Shown in pieces: positions 44,701 through 50,402 of a DNA stretch of 50,918 nt. Each line of letters begins with the position of its first letter. Positions within the stretch are counted from its first letter, which is position 1. The DNA comes from Saccoglossus kowalevskii. Taxonomy: Eukaryota; Hemichordata; Enteropneusta; Harrimaniidae. Position numbers and translations under genes: made by a program. The stretch spans positions 119,724 to 170,641 of the forward strand of contig NW_003109574.1 in assembly GCF_000003605.2 (NCBI RefSeq), written 5' to 3'. The notes below the pieces were generated by a model. It was not told the DNA's origin. It saw only the letters and a list, made by a program, of their open reading frames with translations, and made no database searches.

Positions 44701-46901
44701 CTAATTTGCATATAAATTAGCCAATATTCAACTTTTTCCCCCAATGCCTCAACCACTCAACATATTCAATGAAACTTGGTACATACATATGTAGATACTT
44801 AGGAATAACCCATATACATGTTCAGTTTAGGGTTAAATTTTGTGCTTACTAATTACCTAATTTGCATAAATTCACCAATTTCTAGATGCTCCACAGATAT
44901 CTTGAGTTCCATAGATAACATTTTAATAAAACTAGGTACATTAGGTGCTTTTAGATAATCCACAGAGCTGATTACTTCAGGGTTGAAATCCATGCATGTT
45001 AATTACCTGTTTCTAGTTTCAGTGTGTTTTTTAATATGCATATTAACTGCAATGTACTACATGTATTTGTTGCAGATGGGGACATGCAACTTATGCTATA
45101 ATTTTGCGGTCTGACAAGATATACTACCTTGTTAAAATATTAAGTCCTCATATATGGTTATTATTTCATTAAATATTTATAATTGTTAAACCATAACTGC
45201 TTGGAACCACCCTAATCATTTGTTCTATTAGAAACACATGTGCGTACTGTGGATGTGCTTCTAATATACTAATAAGTACAGTATTCCTTATTTGTACTTC
45301 ATGCCTCTAATCTGGTACCTTCAGCACACAGGAGTTCTTTCTGAGCTTTCTTTGATTTTAGCTCTGCTGTTGATTTTGTCGACTTCTTCTTGAAAACTTC
45401 ATGCCTGATATATGCCTTTATTTGATACTTGGTGTATATGTACTTTGGACAGACCTCTCTTAGATTTGTTCATTTCATGGTGATATCTTCAATTCTCTAA
45501 TTTTGGTGAATATTTTTGGTAAAAAGTGATATTTTTGACTTCTTGTTAAAAACCGCAAGTGCAATTGCTTTTATATTACATATACAATGTATATTAGGTA
45601 CTACATGTGGACCTCTCTCACATTTTTTTCATTTTGTAATGATATCTTTAATTGTCCAATTTGGATAAATATTTTTGTCATTTTTGGTAAAAAGTGATAT
45701 TTTCGACTTCTTGTTAAAAACCTCAAGTCTGATTGCTTTGATATTATACATATAGGTATCTCAGGTGGACCTCTCTCAGATTTGTTCATTTCTAATGATA
45801 TCATCATCAATTCTTTAATTGAAATGCGCATTGCTAATCAGTGGAGCTATCTCAGCCGATAGACTGATTGTTTTAAATTTTGATAAAATCTGTAGCTAAT
45901 AAGAAAATTATCTCAGTTTGGTCCAAAATTGACAGACATAATTATAGAAAATTACAATTTCGCACTTTTTTGTTTTTAGCTCCGCTATGGACAGAGTCGA
46001 CACAGCGGAGCTGCTCATATTACTGATTGTCCGTCGCCGACGTAGTCAACTTTACAATTTCAACTTTTTCTTCGCAACTGCTAGTCAGAATGTTTTCAAA
46101 TTTGATATGCAAGTACCTTGGATGGTTCTTTCTCAGATTTGTTCATTTTATGTCAAAATCTCAAATTTTATTTTTGGTGAATATTTTTGGTAAAAAGTGA
46201 TATTTTTGACTTCTTGTAAAAAACCGCAAGTCCGATTACTTCGATATTACATATATAGGTACTATATGTGGACCTCTCTCGGATTTGTTCATTTCATGAT
46301 GATATCTTTAATTCTCTAATTTTGATGAATATTTTTGTCATTTTTGGTAAAAAGTGATATTTTTGACTTCTTGTTAAAATAAGCAAGTTTGATTGCTTTG
46401 ATAATACATATATAGGTACTACATGTGGGGACCTCTCTCAGATTTGTTCATTTCATGATGATATCTTCAATTCTCTAATTTTGATGAATATTTTTGGTAA
46501 AAAGTGATATTTTCAACTTCTTGTTAAAAACCACAAGTCTGATTGCTTTGATACTATACATATTGTTCATTTTCTGATGATATCTTCAGTTCTTTAATTG
46601 AAATGTGCATTGATAACAGCAGAGCTATTTCAGCCGAGAGGCTGCTAGTTTTTTAATCAGCTAACAAACCTTTCAATATGTTATGTCTTTATACTTTTAT
46701 TTCCAGCAAATTTTCCGACCACCAGTGGGAGTTTATGATGTCATTATTCATCTGAAGTCCAAGTATCTATCTAAATGTGATCACGCAATTGACTATGTCA
46801 GAGGAAATGTAATTGAAAAATCACAAAAAGGAGAAGATAACAGAAAAATACTCCCGGTTGTGAACTTTGACCCTGCAGAGAAATATCTACAGGAACTGCA
46901 G
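14684..46901 (+). CDS. NOL6: NOL6 / Nrap nucleolar protein 6 (Utp22 orthologue), 3' partial
   Basis: NOL6 is the metazoan counterpart of yeast Utp22, a structural subunit of the small-subunit (90S) processome acting in nucleolar pre-18S rRNA processing. Twenty-one exons join without frame conflict into 1087 codons from ATG 14684. Human NOL6 has 1146 residues, and the missing C-terminus corresponds to its last 85-90. Matches in order: KRSKLSKAELYKPPTN (basic N-terminus), LTDQSWLPDGIEVP, VIGSYLLETC (nucleotidyltransferase-like domain 1), ALLKVWL-type LLKVWLHQRQL, GGFTGFIMSML, FIDTSGYVNLCADV, AADFRQFWG, SIQGTSPVFRYAQVFPP, DGFVFRIHVAYPRE, LAKRWVSSHLL, VGFLRFLHLLANHDW and QIFRPPVGVYDV. Domain 1 keeps the G-S of the nucleotidyltransferase fold but only one acidic residue (HVDIVL), so it is a non-catalytic fold as in Utp22. 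Introns are long and repeat-laden. One intron (after exon 4) uses a GC donor. Confidence 0.96.
15239..15309. repeat. 19-bp tandem repeat, about 4 copies
   Basis: Four near-identical units GTGAATAAATTTTAAAAAA with 19-bp spacing lie in NOL6 intron 1. The last unit decays into GGGTATA. Confidence 0.9.
16118..17127 (+). mobile_element. Family B hairpin-headed tandem-repeat element
   Basis: After a T-run, the head pairs GACTCCC and GTGC with GCAC and GGGGAGTC. Irregular monomers follow, each carrying TGAAACTTGGTACATAGATG, CACTGATATCT and CCTAATTTGCATAATTA. At least seven monomer starts are visible, with spacing from about 70 to 160 bp because of internal deletions. No clear tail remains. It is non-coding and lies in NOL6 intron 1. 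Confidence 0.85.
17631..17915 (+). CDS. NOL6: NOL6 exon 2
   Basis: Residues 18-112. Contains PPTKRSKLSKAELYKPPTN, a basic stretch likely to help nuclear/nucleolar targeting, then the family motif LKETSALYESSLFRMQISEL. The acceptor is TTTGCAG and the donor GTATGT; phase 0 both sides. Confidence 0.93.
18046..18415 (+). mobile_element. Family D element fragment
   Basis: Starts inside the family D head (AGTCCGAAAACGGGGACT), lacking the left hairpin arm, followed by CGTCCGTCCGG and D-type monomer text (CTCAAACTTGACATACAG, GGCAGCCATTTTGT). It runs directly into a family C element. Confidence 0.8.
18416..19563 (+). mobile_element. Family C hairpin-headed tandem-repeat element
   Basis: It has a decayed head (CGAAGTCGAGCGAAGCTT), then GATTGTCCGTCGGCGTCCGT, then about six monomers with TTTGTTCATT at 18580, 18735, 18869, 19029, 19186 and 19344. 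The tail AACAGCGGAGCTATCTC is followed by the hairpin AGCCAACTGGCT and GCTTGTTTTT. The element lies in NOL6 intron 2. Confidence 0.9.
19707..19886 (+). CDS. NOL6: NOL6 exon 3
   Basis: Residues 113-172, LTDQSWLPDGIEVP to VDIVLQIPK. It holds the GSYLLETC turn of the nucleotidyltransferase-like domain 1 and the single conserved Asp (HVDIV). The position that would be the second catalytic acid is Val. The acceptor is TTTTCAG. Confidence 0.97.
19911..20301 (+). mobile_element. LINE 3' end with (ATTCT)n tail
   Basis: A short frame ending at 20132 reads NNTKFIQIMSNKNTS and VTIKYIEQCYNIRNTLPA, in the style of the last residues of CR1/L2-type ORF2 proteins. A 3' untranslated stretch follows, then AATAAAGA and five ATTCT units (about 20277-20301). 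A microsatellite 3' tail is typical of such LINEs. This is a 5'-truncated copy in NOL6 intron 3. Confidence 0.6.
20452..20620 (+). CDS. NOL6: NOL6 exon 4 (GC donor)
   Basis: Residues 173-228, with YHRKRALYLACIAHQL and GDYFKPILILKPSG, matching KRALYLAHLAHHL of the vertebrate protein. The frame into exon 5 is kept only if the donor is CAG|GCAAGT. The nearby GT (20625) would shift the frame. Confidence 0.95.
20944..21075 (+). CDS. NOL6: NOL6 exon 5
   Basis: Residues 229-272, KIGKSYVIRVHTCLPESF then DRNNVRVDWFTGRQGEP, matching VTVRLHPCPPPDFF and KNNVRSAWYRG in vertebrates. The donor is GTAAGT. Confidence 0.95.
21487..21641 (+). CDS. NOL6: NOL6 exon 6
   Basis: Residues 273-324, TPTPHYNNSIAIDLF through EGIVLLKVWLHQRQLNK. 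LLKVWL is among the most conserved Nrap motifs. The acceptor is CTATAG and the donor GTAACT; it ends in phase 0. Confidence 0.97.
21940..22151. mobile_element. MITE family A (TACTGTA ends), copy 1
   Basis: Near-palindromic, about 212 bp. Left end TACTGTAGAATACTTTATTT, right end AAAGTATTCCACAGTA, with internal TTTTCGCT / AGCGAAAA arms. A TA dinucleotide at each end suits a Tc1/mariner-type target, by inference. Confidence 0.88.
22678..22880. mobile_element. MITE with TACTGTA ends, different interior (type B)
   Basis: Ends TACTGTAAAAATGG and AAAATTAACAGTA, with inner inverted arms CACTGGGTTTTAATTTTGC and AAACCCAGTGAAAATTAA. The layout is like family A but the interior sequence differs. Confidence 0.75.
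23107..23227 (+). CDS. NOL6: NOL6 exon 7
   Basis: Residues 325-364, GVGGFTGFIMSMLVSYLL and MSSYQVLRNTLYFL, matching GQGGFTGFLVSMLVVFL. A family D element begins 38 bp after its donor. Confidence 0.97.
23266..24405 (+). mobile_element. Family D hairpin-headed element
   Basis: After TTTTTA, the head GTCCCCGTTCGGA ... AAAACGGGGAC is followed by CTTATG and CGTCC-rich sequence, then repeated units with CAAACTTGGTATATACATTA and AAAATGGCCGACTGGCGGCC. The tail is partly deleted: the GGGGACT arm and hairpin are missing, leaving AACTAACATAGCTTGTG. The element lies in NOL6 intron 7. Confidence 0.9.
24529..24703. mobile_element. MITE family A, copy 2
   Basis: Ends TACTGTAAAATACTTTATTT and AAAGTATTCTACAGTA. 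It is about 175 bp, shorter than copy 1 through an internal deletion. Confidence 0.85.
25459..25616 (+). CDS. NOL6: NOL6 exon 8
   Basis: Residues 365-417, NSDWTRRGISLCKHED and YDVIFIDTSGYVNLCADVSR, matching VVFLDSSGHLNLCADV in vertebrates. The acceptor is CTACAG and the donor GTATGA; it ends in phase 0. Confidence 0.97.
26237..26420. mobile_element. MITE with TACTGTA ends, interior type C
   Basis: 184 bp. Ends TACTGTAAAATCTGTAT and ATACAGATTTTACAGTA form a good inverted repeat. The interior repeats a CTAATAGAAGCCGCA motif about four times, which the other MITEs do not have. Confidence 0.82.
26546..26664 (+). CDS. NOL6: NOL6 exon 9
   Basis: Residues 418-456, VKHEAELSLKYMES through FTRKFDHIF, matching VQHEARLSMMLLDS and RAFDHVL. 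The acceptor is CACACAG; the donor GTAAGT leaves two nucleotides. Confidence 0.95.
28119..28296 (+). CDS. NOL6: NOL6 exon 10
   Basis: Residues 457-516, VSKLSHLQSCCKQF, DHGGDFVTAVLPSIVEIL and GKRIKLFGMHQPP, matching LSRLQAACHRL and NGGDYVSAAL. The acceptor is GTTTCAG and the donor GTAACG. Confidence 0.95.
28936..29151. mobile_element. MITE family A, copy 3
   Basis: Ends TACTGTAGAATACTTTATTT and AAAGTATTTTACAGTA, 216 bp, with inner AGCGAAAATTAATTCCAGC. It lies just before NOL6 exon 11. Confidence 0.87.
29247..29369 (+). CDS. NOL6: NOL6 exon 11
   Basis: Residues 517-557, PPHWKDLTHLTFGLLLDPEY and MRVLDMGPPADSQE, matching LTLGLLLRPEG and VLELGPEAD. The acceptor TTTAAAG follows a T-run that lies shortly after a MITE copy ends (29151). 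Confidence 0.95.
29769..29917 (+). CDS. NOL6: NOL6 exon 12
   Basis: Residues 558-606, AADFRQFWGNKAELRRFQDA, EAVVWPC, then QIIVHLLK. This is the most recognisable Nrap block in the window (vertebrate ADFRQFWGSRSELRRFQDG). The donor GTGAGT leaves two nucleotides. Confidence 0.98.
30327..30376. other. Assembly gap (50 N)
   Basis: Fifty Ns lie in the intron between NOL6 exons 12 and 13. A round 50 is usually a placeholder, so the true missing length is unknown. No coding sequence is lost, because exons 12 and 13 join in frame. Confidence 0.97.
30804..31056 (+). CDS. NOL6: NOL6 exon 13
   Basis: Residues 607-691, HAGIPPGCITYLGGHLDSLL, a Lys-rich insert (KPAKKSRKE), then LRGLKDLPLSIASIQGTSPV and FRYAQ. 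It matches IPETCVHYVGGPLD and LEGLPLTVSAVQGAHPVLRY. The charged insert is where vertebrate NOL6 also varies. Confidence 0.97.
31880..31991 (+). CDS. NOL6: NOL6 exon 14
   Basis: Residues 692-728, VFPPNVLHKPASRGLRL through SQWVPVLKG. It follows FRYAQ of exon 13 to give the conserved RY(T/A)xVFPP junction. The acceptor is CTTCCAG and the donor GTAAGA. Confidence 0.93.
32567..32814 (+). CDS. NOL6: NOL6 exon 15
   Basis: Residues 729-811, DALLIESIRYPISHDIDD, VLVICTMERSGKWPDDLLAI and AFHIRLSQML, matching MTVVCHLEGSGQWPQDAEAV and AFQLRLAELL. The frame requires the second of two nearby AGs (TTAGAG|AT) as acceptor. Confidence 0.96.
33634..33797 (+). CDS. NOL6: NOL6 exon 16
   Basis: Residues 812-865, DGFVFRIHVAYPREVVLL, GLLQLRDTTQSLELE and LPKLTSALH. 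It closely matches the vertebrate DGFVFRIRVAYQREP and LRDTAASLRLERDT. The donor GTAAGT precedes the 33-bp minisatellite. Confidence 0.98.
33893..34680. repeat. 33-bp minisatellite in NOL6 intron 16
   Basis: About 17 well-conserved units (about 34008-34560), with decayed units on both sides. Each holds CCTGTTGGTCGCTTC, CCCCCACTAAC and CTAAGCAG. Because 33 is divisible by 3 and no unit carries a stop, both strands stay open (241 codons on plus, 101 on minus). It has no in-frame link to exon 16 or 17, so it is not treated as coding. Confidence 0.95.
34896..35048 (+). CDS. NOL6: NOL6 exon 17
   Basis: Residues 866-916, HQSNPTFSGTVRLAKRWVSS, then EEAIELLVAHLFLNSAPFTV. It matches HPAFSGVARLAKRWVRAQLL. 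The acceptor TTTTCAG lies more than 200 bp past the last minisatellite unit. Confidence 0.98.
35086..35530 (+). mobile_element. Family C element, truncated
   Basis: Head AGCTCTGCTGTCAT with a decayed right arm, followed by GACTTCTTCTTGAAA-type sequence and two to three C monomers (TGATACTTGGTATGTAGGTAC, GGGTGGACC). The tail is absent. It lies in NOL6 intron 17, 37 bp after the exon 17 donor. Confidence 0.8.
35781..35920 (+). mobile_element. Family D monomer fragment
   Basis: Contains GATTTTGTTCAAACTTG, ATCGGATTCAAATTGGCTGA and CTGGTGGCCATTTTATTTTG in family D order. Neither head nor tail is present. Confidence 0.7.
36660..36757 (+). CDS. NOL6: NOL6 exon 18
   Basis: Residues 917-949, SPVVGFLRFLHLLANHDWIN and NPLIVNISDNYK, matching VGFLRFLFLVSTFDWKNNPL. 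The acceptor is CTTGCAG and the donor GTTTGT. Confidence 0.97.
36819..37006. mobile_element. MITE family A, copy 4
   Basis: Ends TACTGTAAAATACTTTATTT and AAAGGATTTAACAGTA, 188 bp, more diverged than copies 1 and 5. Confidence 0.8.
38164..39286 (+). mobile_element. Family D hairpin-headed element, near complete
   Basis: Head GTTCCCGTTCGGAC ... GTCCGAAAACGGGGACT follows ATATTTA. Repeated units follow, with ACTTGGTATATACATTAGAC, ATTCAAAATGGCCGAATGG and GTTCAAATTTTAAATATTC. The tail AACTAACGGGGACT is followed by the perfect palindrome GCCATGCATGGC and TTGTTG. Its end lies 18 bp before NOL6 exon 19. Confidence 0.92.
39305..39429 (+). CDS. NOL6: NOL6 exon 19
   Basis: Residues 950-991, GDHDDILEKFKCDRS, HPAMFISTPLYKLSSPWT and PDPSTQ, corresponding to LPVMVIVTPQDRKNSVWTQ. 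The acceptor TTTTTATTAG sits only 18 bp after the tail of a family D element. The 39/40-bp tandem array starts about 90 bp after the donor. Confidence 0.93.
39510..40770. repeat. 39/40-bp tandem array, about 32 units, two unit types
   Basis: Units share GAACATATATTAG and then take one of two forms: CTGGATTAGCTACTCATTGA (39 bp) or GGGGGAATAGCTACATCATTGA (40 bp). The two types are interspersed in blocks, suggesting amplification of multi-unit segments. The array lies in NOL6 intron 19. Confidence 0.95.
40996..41207. mobile_element. MITE family A, copy 5
   Basis: 212 bp, ends TACTGTAGAATACTTTATTT and AAAGTATTCCACAGTA. It is nearly identical to copy 1 (21940-22151), so one of the youngest copies here. 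Confidence 0.9.
41501..41593 (+). CDS. NOL6: NOL6 exon 20
   Basis: Residues 992-1022, VLQRLILLARESLQLLEQQM to QQQDYK, matching ILQQLVVLAAEALPMLEKQL. The acceptor is TTATCAG and the donor GTAATA; phase 0 both sides. Confidence 0.95.
41700..41820 (+). mobile_element. Family B monomer fragment
   Basis: Family B monomer text in order: TTAATTATCTTATTTACATA, CATTTTATAGCTGTTC, CCAATATCTCTTGAACCACT, AATGATGCTTGA. One monomer only, no head. Confidence 0.65.
42014..42216. mobile_element. MITE family A, copy 6 (diverged)
   Basis: Left end TACTGTATAATGCTTTATTT. The right end is decayed (AATAAAGGATTTCATAGA). Internal TTTTCACT arms are preserved. Confidence 0.72.
42545..42764. mobile_element. PIF/Harbinger-like MITE
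   Basis: Imperfect inverted ends GGGGCGGACCATTTGATATT and (complement of right end) GGGACCACCCTTTTGATATC extend about 40 bp inward and are flanked on both sides by TTA. A TTA/TAA target and GG-starting ends are typical of PIF/Harbinger. The 220-bp interior is T-rich and non-coding. Confidence 0.72.
43290..43643 (+). mobile_element. Family D element, short form
   Basis: Head GTTCGCGTTCGGAC ... GTCCGAAAACGGGGACT after CTATTTTTA, then CCGTCCGTCCGTGC and one or two monomers. The tail ACGGGGACT is followed by the hairpin GTCATTTTCAATGAC and TTGTTGTT. This is a compact copy with both ends intact. Confidence 0.9.
44408..45020 (+). mobile_element. Family B hairpin-headed element
   Basis: Head GACTACTGTGTGCAAAGCAC ... 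GGGAGTC after TTGTTT, then about four monomers with TGAAACTTGGTACATA, ACCTAATTTGCATAAAT and AGGTTGAAATCC. It peters out without a clear tail. Confidence 0.82.
45360..45874 (+). mobile_element. Family C element
   Basis: Starts TTTTAGCTCTGCTG with the right head arm deleted (it runs straight into GTCGACTTCTTCTTG). About three monomers follow, then the tail GTGGAGCTATCTC, an AGCCGATAGACT hairpin and GATTGTTTT. Confidence 0.85.
45978..46655 (+). mobile_element. Family C element
   Basis: Head AGCTCCGCT ... AGCGGAGCT after TGTTTTT, then GATTGTCCGTCGCCG, about four monomers, and the tail AACAGCAGAGCTATTTC with hairpin AGCCGAGAGGCT and GCTAGTTTTTT. It ends about 50 bp before NOL6 exon 21. Confidence 0.9.
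46707..46901 (+). CDS. NOL6: NOL6 exon 21 (last in window)
   Basis: Residues 1023-1087, QIFRPPVGVYDVIIHL, LPVVNFDPAEKYLQELQ, matching VFRPPLDIYDVLIRL and LPVLGYDPPQLYLTQL. The donor is GTATTC. The next expected block (vertebrate FGDLALFFYDQHGG and GVLWKP) is not found before the window ends, so the next intron exceeds 4 kb. Confidence 0.97.
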
Positions 46902-47665
46902 GTATTCAATTTTGACGGAAACAATGTTTTATTACATTTTCCACTTTTTGTCAAATTATTTACTGCTACAATCTGATCTTTGGTCATATCGGATTCTGCC
47001 ATAAATTGGCCCATCCATAAAATCACCCTGGGGCGATTTCATGGCTGGGTTTCAAAATTTAAAAAAATGATAATTAAATATTTGTTGGGGATTTCTATTG
47101 TTATTGAAAAATCCACCTACGCTGACTTTCAACACCGGCAATTGGACCACGCAATACGAAAGAAATTATTGTAGAAGCTAATCTAAAATTTGATACATTT
47201 TTTTCTTGCCGAATTAAAGTAAACCGCTTGAAATTTCATTACAATGTCTCCCAGTGTCATCTTTCTCCAAAAAAAAAATCAAATATAATATATTTGCCAA
47301 ATATAATTATTTTTTTATTTTATTAGTAACGAAATTTGAATTATAAAAGAAATTTCAAATAAAAACGAACACAACTTCAGTGCAATAGCAAATGATCACG
47401 GTAGTGCAATCCGGTCATGCTGCGTTTCACAATTGTTGATTATTACCTAGTAATGATTAAAATAACATACAAAACATGAATTTGTTGAATTGTTATGAAA
47501 TGCAAATAAATTTCAACTTAGTTTCATATTAAACGCCCGATGGTATTGATCAGTCCAGCATGTTTTGATCTAGGACGGTGTTCTTTGACCTGATAGGTCA
47601 AATCGCTAATTAACCAATGAAAACGATGGATGATACTAACATGTTCCAATTACCATAGCTTTTTT

Positions 47666-48838
47666 AGCTCTGCTGTCGACTTTGTCGAGCGGAGCTTATC
47701 ATATGAGTGATTGTCCGTCGTCGTCCGTGTCAATGTTTTACTTTTTCGACTTCTTCTTGAAAACTACAAGCCTGAATGCTTTGATACTTGGTGTATATGT
47801 ACCTTGGGTAGACCTCTCTTAGGTTTGTTCATTTCATGTTGATATCTTCAATTTTCTAATTTTGGTGAATATTTTTGTCATTTTTGGTAAAAAGTGATAT
47901 TTTCGACTTCTTGTTAAAAACCGCAAGTGCAATTGCTTTGATATTACATATATAGGTACTACATGTGGACCTCTCTCAGATTTGTTCATTTTGTAATGAT
48001 ATCTTTAATTCTCTAATTTTGGTGAATATTTTTGTCATTTTTGGTAAAAAGTGATATTTTCGACTTCTTGTTAAAAACCGCAAGTCCAATTGCTTTGATA
48101 CTACATATATAGGTACTAAATGTGGACCTCTCTCAGATTTGTTCATTTCGTGATGATATCTTCAATTCTCTAATTTTGGTGAATATTTTTGTCATTTTTG
48201 GTAAAAAGTGATATTTTCGACTTCTTGTTAAAAACTGCAAGTTCGATTGCTTTGATATTACATATATAGGTACTACATGTGGACCTCTCTCAGATTTGTT
48301 CATTTTGTGATGATATCTTCAATTCTCTAATTTTGGTGAATATTTTTGTAATTTTTGGTAAAAAGTGATATTTTCGACTTCTTGTTAAAAACCAATAGTT
48401 CAATTGCTTTGATATTACATATATAGATACTACATGTAGACCTTTCTCAGATTTGTTCATTTTGTGATGATATCTTCAGTTCTCTAATTTTGGTGAATAT
48501 TTTTGTCATTTTTGGTAAAAAGTGATATTTTCGACTTCTTGTTGAAAACTGTAAGTCCGATTGCTTTGATATTACATATATAGGTACTACATGTGGACCT
48601 CTCTCAGATTTGTTCATTTTGTGATGATATCTTCAATTCTCTAATTAATTTATTTTGGTGAATATTTTTGTAATTTTTGGTAAAAAGTGATATTTTCGAC
48701 TTCTTGTTAAAAACTGTAAGTCCGATTGCTTTGATACTATTCATATTGTTCATTTTCTAATGATGTCTTCAGTTTTTTAATTGAAATGTGCATTGCTAAC
48801 AGCGGAGCCATCTCAGCCGACAGGCTGCTTGTTTTTTT
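47666..48838 (+). mobile_element. Family C element, best-preserved copy
   Basis: Head AGCTCTGCTGTCGACTTTG ... GAGCGGAGCT after TTTTTT, then GATTGTCCGTCGTCGTCCGT. TTTGTTCATT recurs at 47824, 47981, 48138, 48295, 48452 and 48609, exactly 157 bp apart each time. The tail AACAGCGGAGCCATCTC carries hairpin AGCCGACAGGCT and GCTTGTTTTTTT. Confidence 0.95.
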
Positions 48839-50402
48839 ACTATTTCAACTTTTTTTTAACCCTTTCAGTAACGTGAAAGTCCTGTAATGTTCGTAATATT
48901 GTGGGCTGAAGATCATGTCTCTGTTTTTCTTTATCTGCTTTATCCACGACTGAATGACTAGGCGGGGTACAAACAACAGATTGTCAGTAGCATCTATGTA
49001 GTTATTGGTAATAGCTAGAAAATAAAAGTGAATAAAGTAAAAGCCATGAAGCTATTGTCGAGCTTACCTTTCACATGTACTTTTCAAGTTTTCAATATAC
49101 TCAGAAAAAGTACTTGCCGTACATCAGGTAATCCCTCAGACACTACTGTGTTCGTCCATATCTAAATTTTCAGATGATGTATAGGTTGTTATAGTAGCAT
49201 GCTTAGTAACTTTAAGAGAATCTTTGAATAACAGATCAGTTTAATAATTTTTCCTAAATTTCCTATAACATAGTGGGATGATAATTGGAATATTTTTATT
49301 TGTAAATTGTGGGAACTAATTATCGATGAAATTATTACAAATAATTTATATTATATCACTTGTATATCCTGTATGTAGATATTGAAGAATTTACCACTTG
49401 TAGGCCCTTACAGATTAACTACTTGAGTGAATGATTGTATTAACATTTACAAAATTTGTCAAAAAATTTTGAATGCACTAAATTATGTTGCAGGAGGCTG
49501 TTAATCTTTAAAATGCTTTGAACCAATTACATATGTTGCTTTGAATAAATTAGCAGTATGATAGATGCACTTTGAATAAGTTTTTTTTGTTCATTGTGTT
49601 CTTTGCTGCCACTTGAGGAGTCTCTTACCTGAAGGTAGCCAAATTATTGTGAAAGTCACCTTGACTACCTGGCATAATTCTCAGCAATCGTAACTTTATT
49701 TTACATATTTAGCAATATTTGTGCAATAATGATGTATTTTTATGCTGAGATTAGTTTTGTAATGAATTAGATAATGCACTTTTTGATTTTTGAAATACCA
49801 CATTTTATTGTCTTGTCAAAACAGTATTGCAATATGTACTGTGGAAGATATTCTTGTATGCTTGATTACTAGACCTGTAGCTTTCACAATAGAAAAAAAT
49901 AGCATGTTCACTCTATGGTCAGCTATACTTCATTTGTTCCTACGTTCAAAATTTATGTAACGTTTGAAGACTTTCCTTTGCATATGATATGACATAAATA
50001 TGTGCATATGAAAGAAATGTCACACAGGAATGAAGATTAATAGTGAGTGAGTGCATACTAATCTCCTAACTGTAATTTAGTCCTTATTCTATGAATATTT
50101 GCTGATGGATGTAACAAATTGTATTTCACAAAAATCTTGATGTCTAAATCAAATCCTCAAAATTCTTACTGCCTGTGATAAAACTATATGGAAATTTATA
50201 ATGTATTTAACATGTTATATTACAATTTTGAAACGTAGAAGCACTGCCAAAACACAATTTACAAAAAGTATTGACTATCCTCATAGTTGTGAAAGTACAA
50301 TACATGGAGGTTAATTTCGAAATAATACCGGGTAGTGGTTGTGTGTAATGCATACCTATGGTGATACTGTGTTTCAAAGTATCTCCAATACAACTTTTAT
50401 TA

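Noticed and set aside
14735-46706. Intronic snoRNAs, often hosted by ribosome-biogenesis genes
   Set aside because: Scanning by eye for paired C (TGATGA) and D (CTGA) boxes with flanking stems gave only hits inside repeats or exons. A covariance search would be needed.
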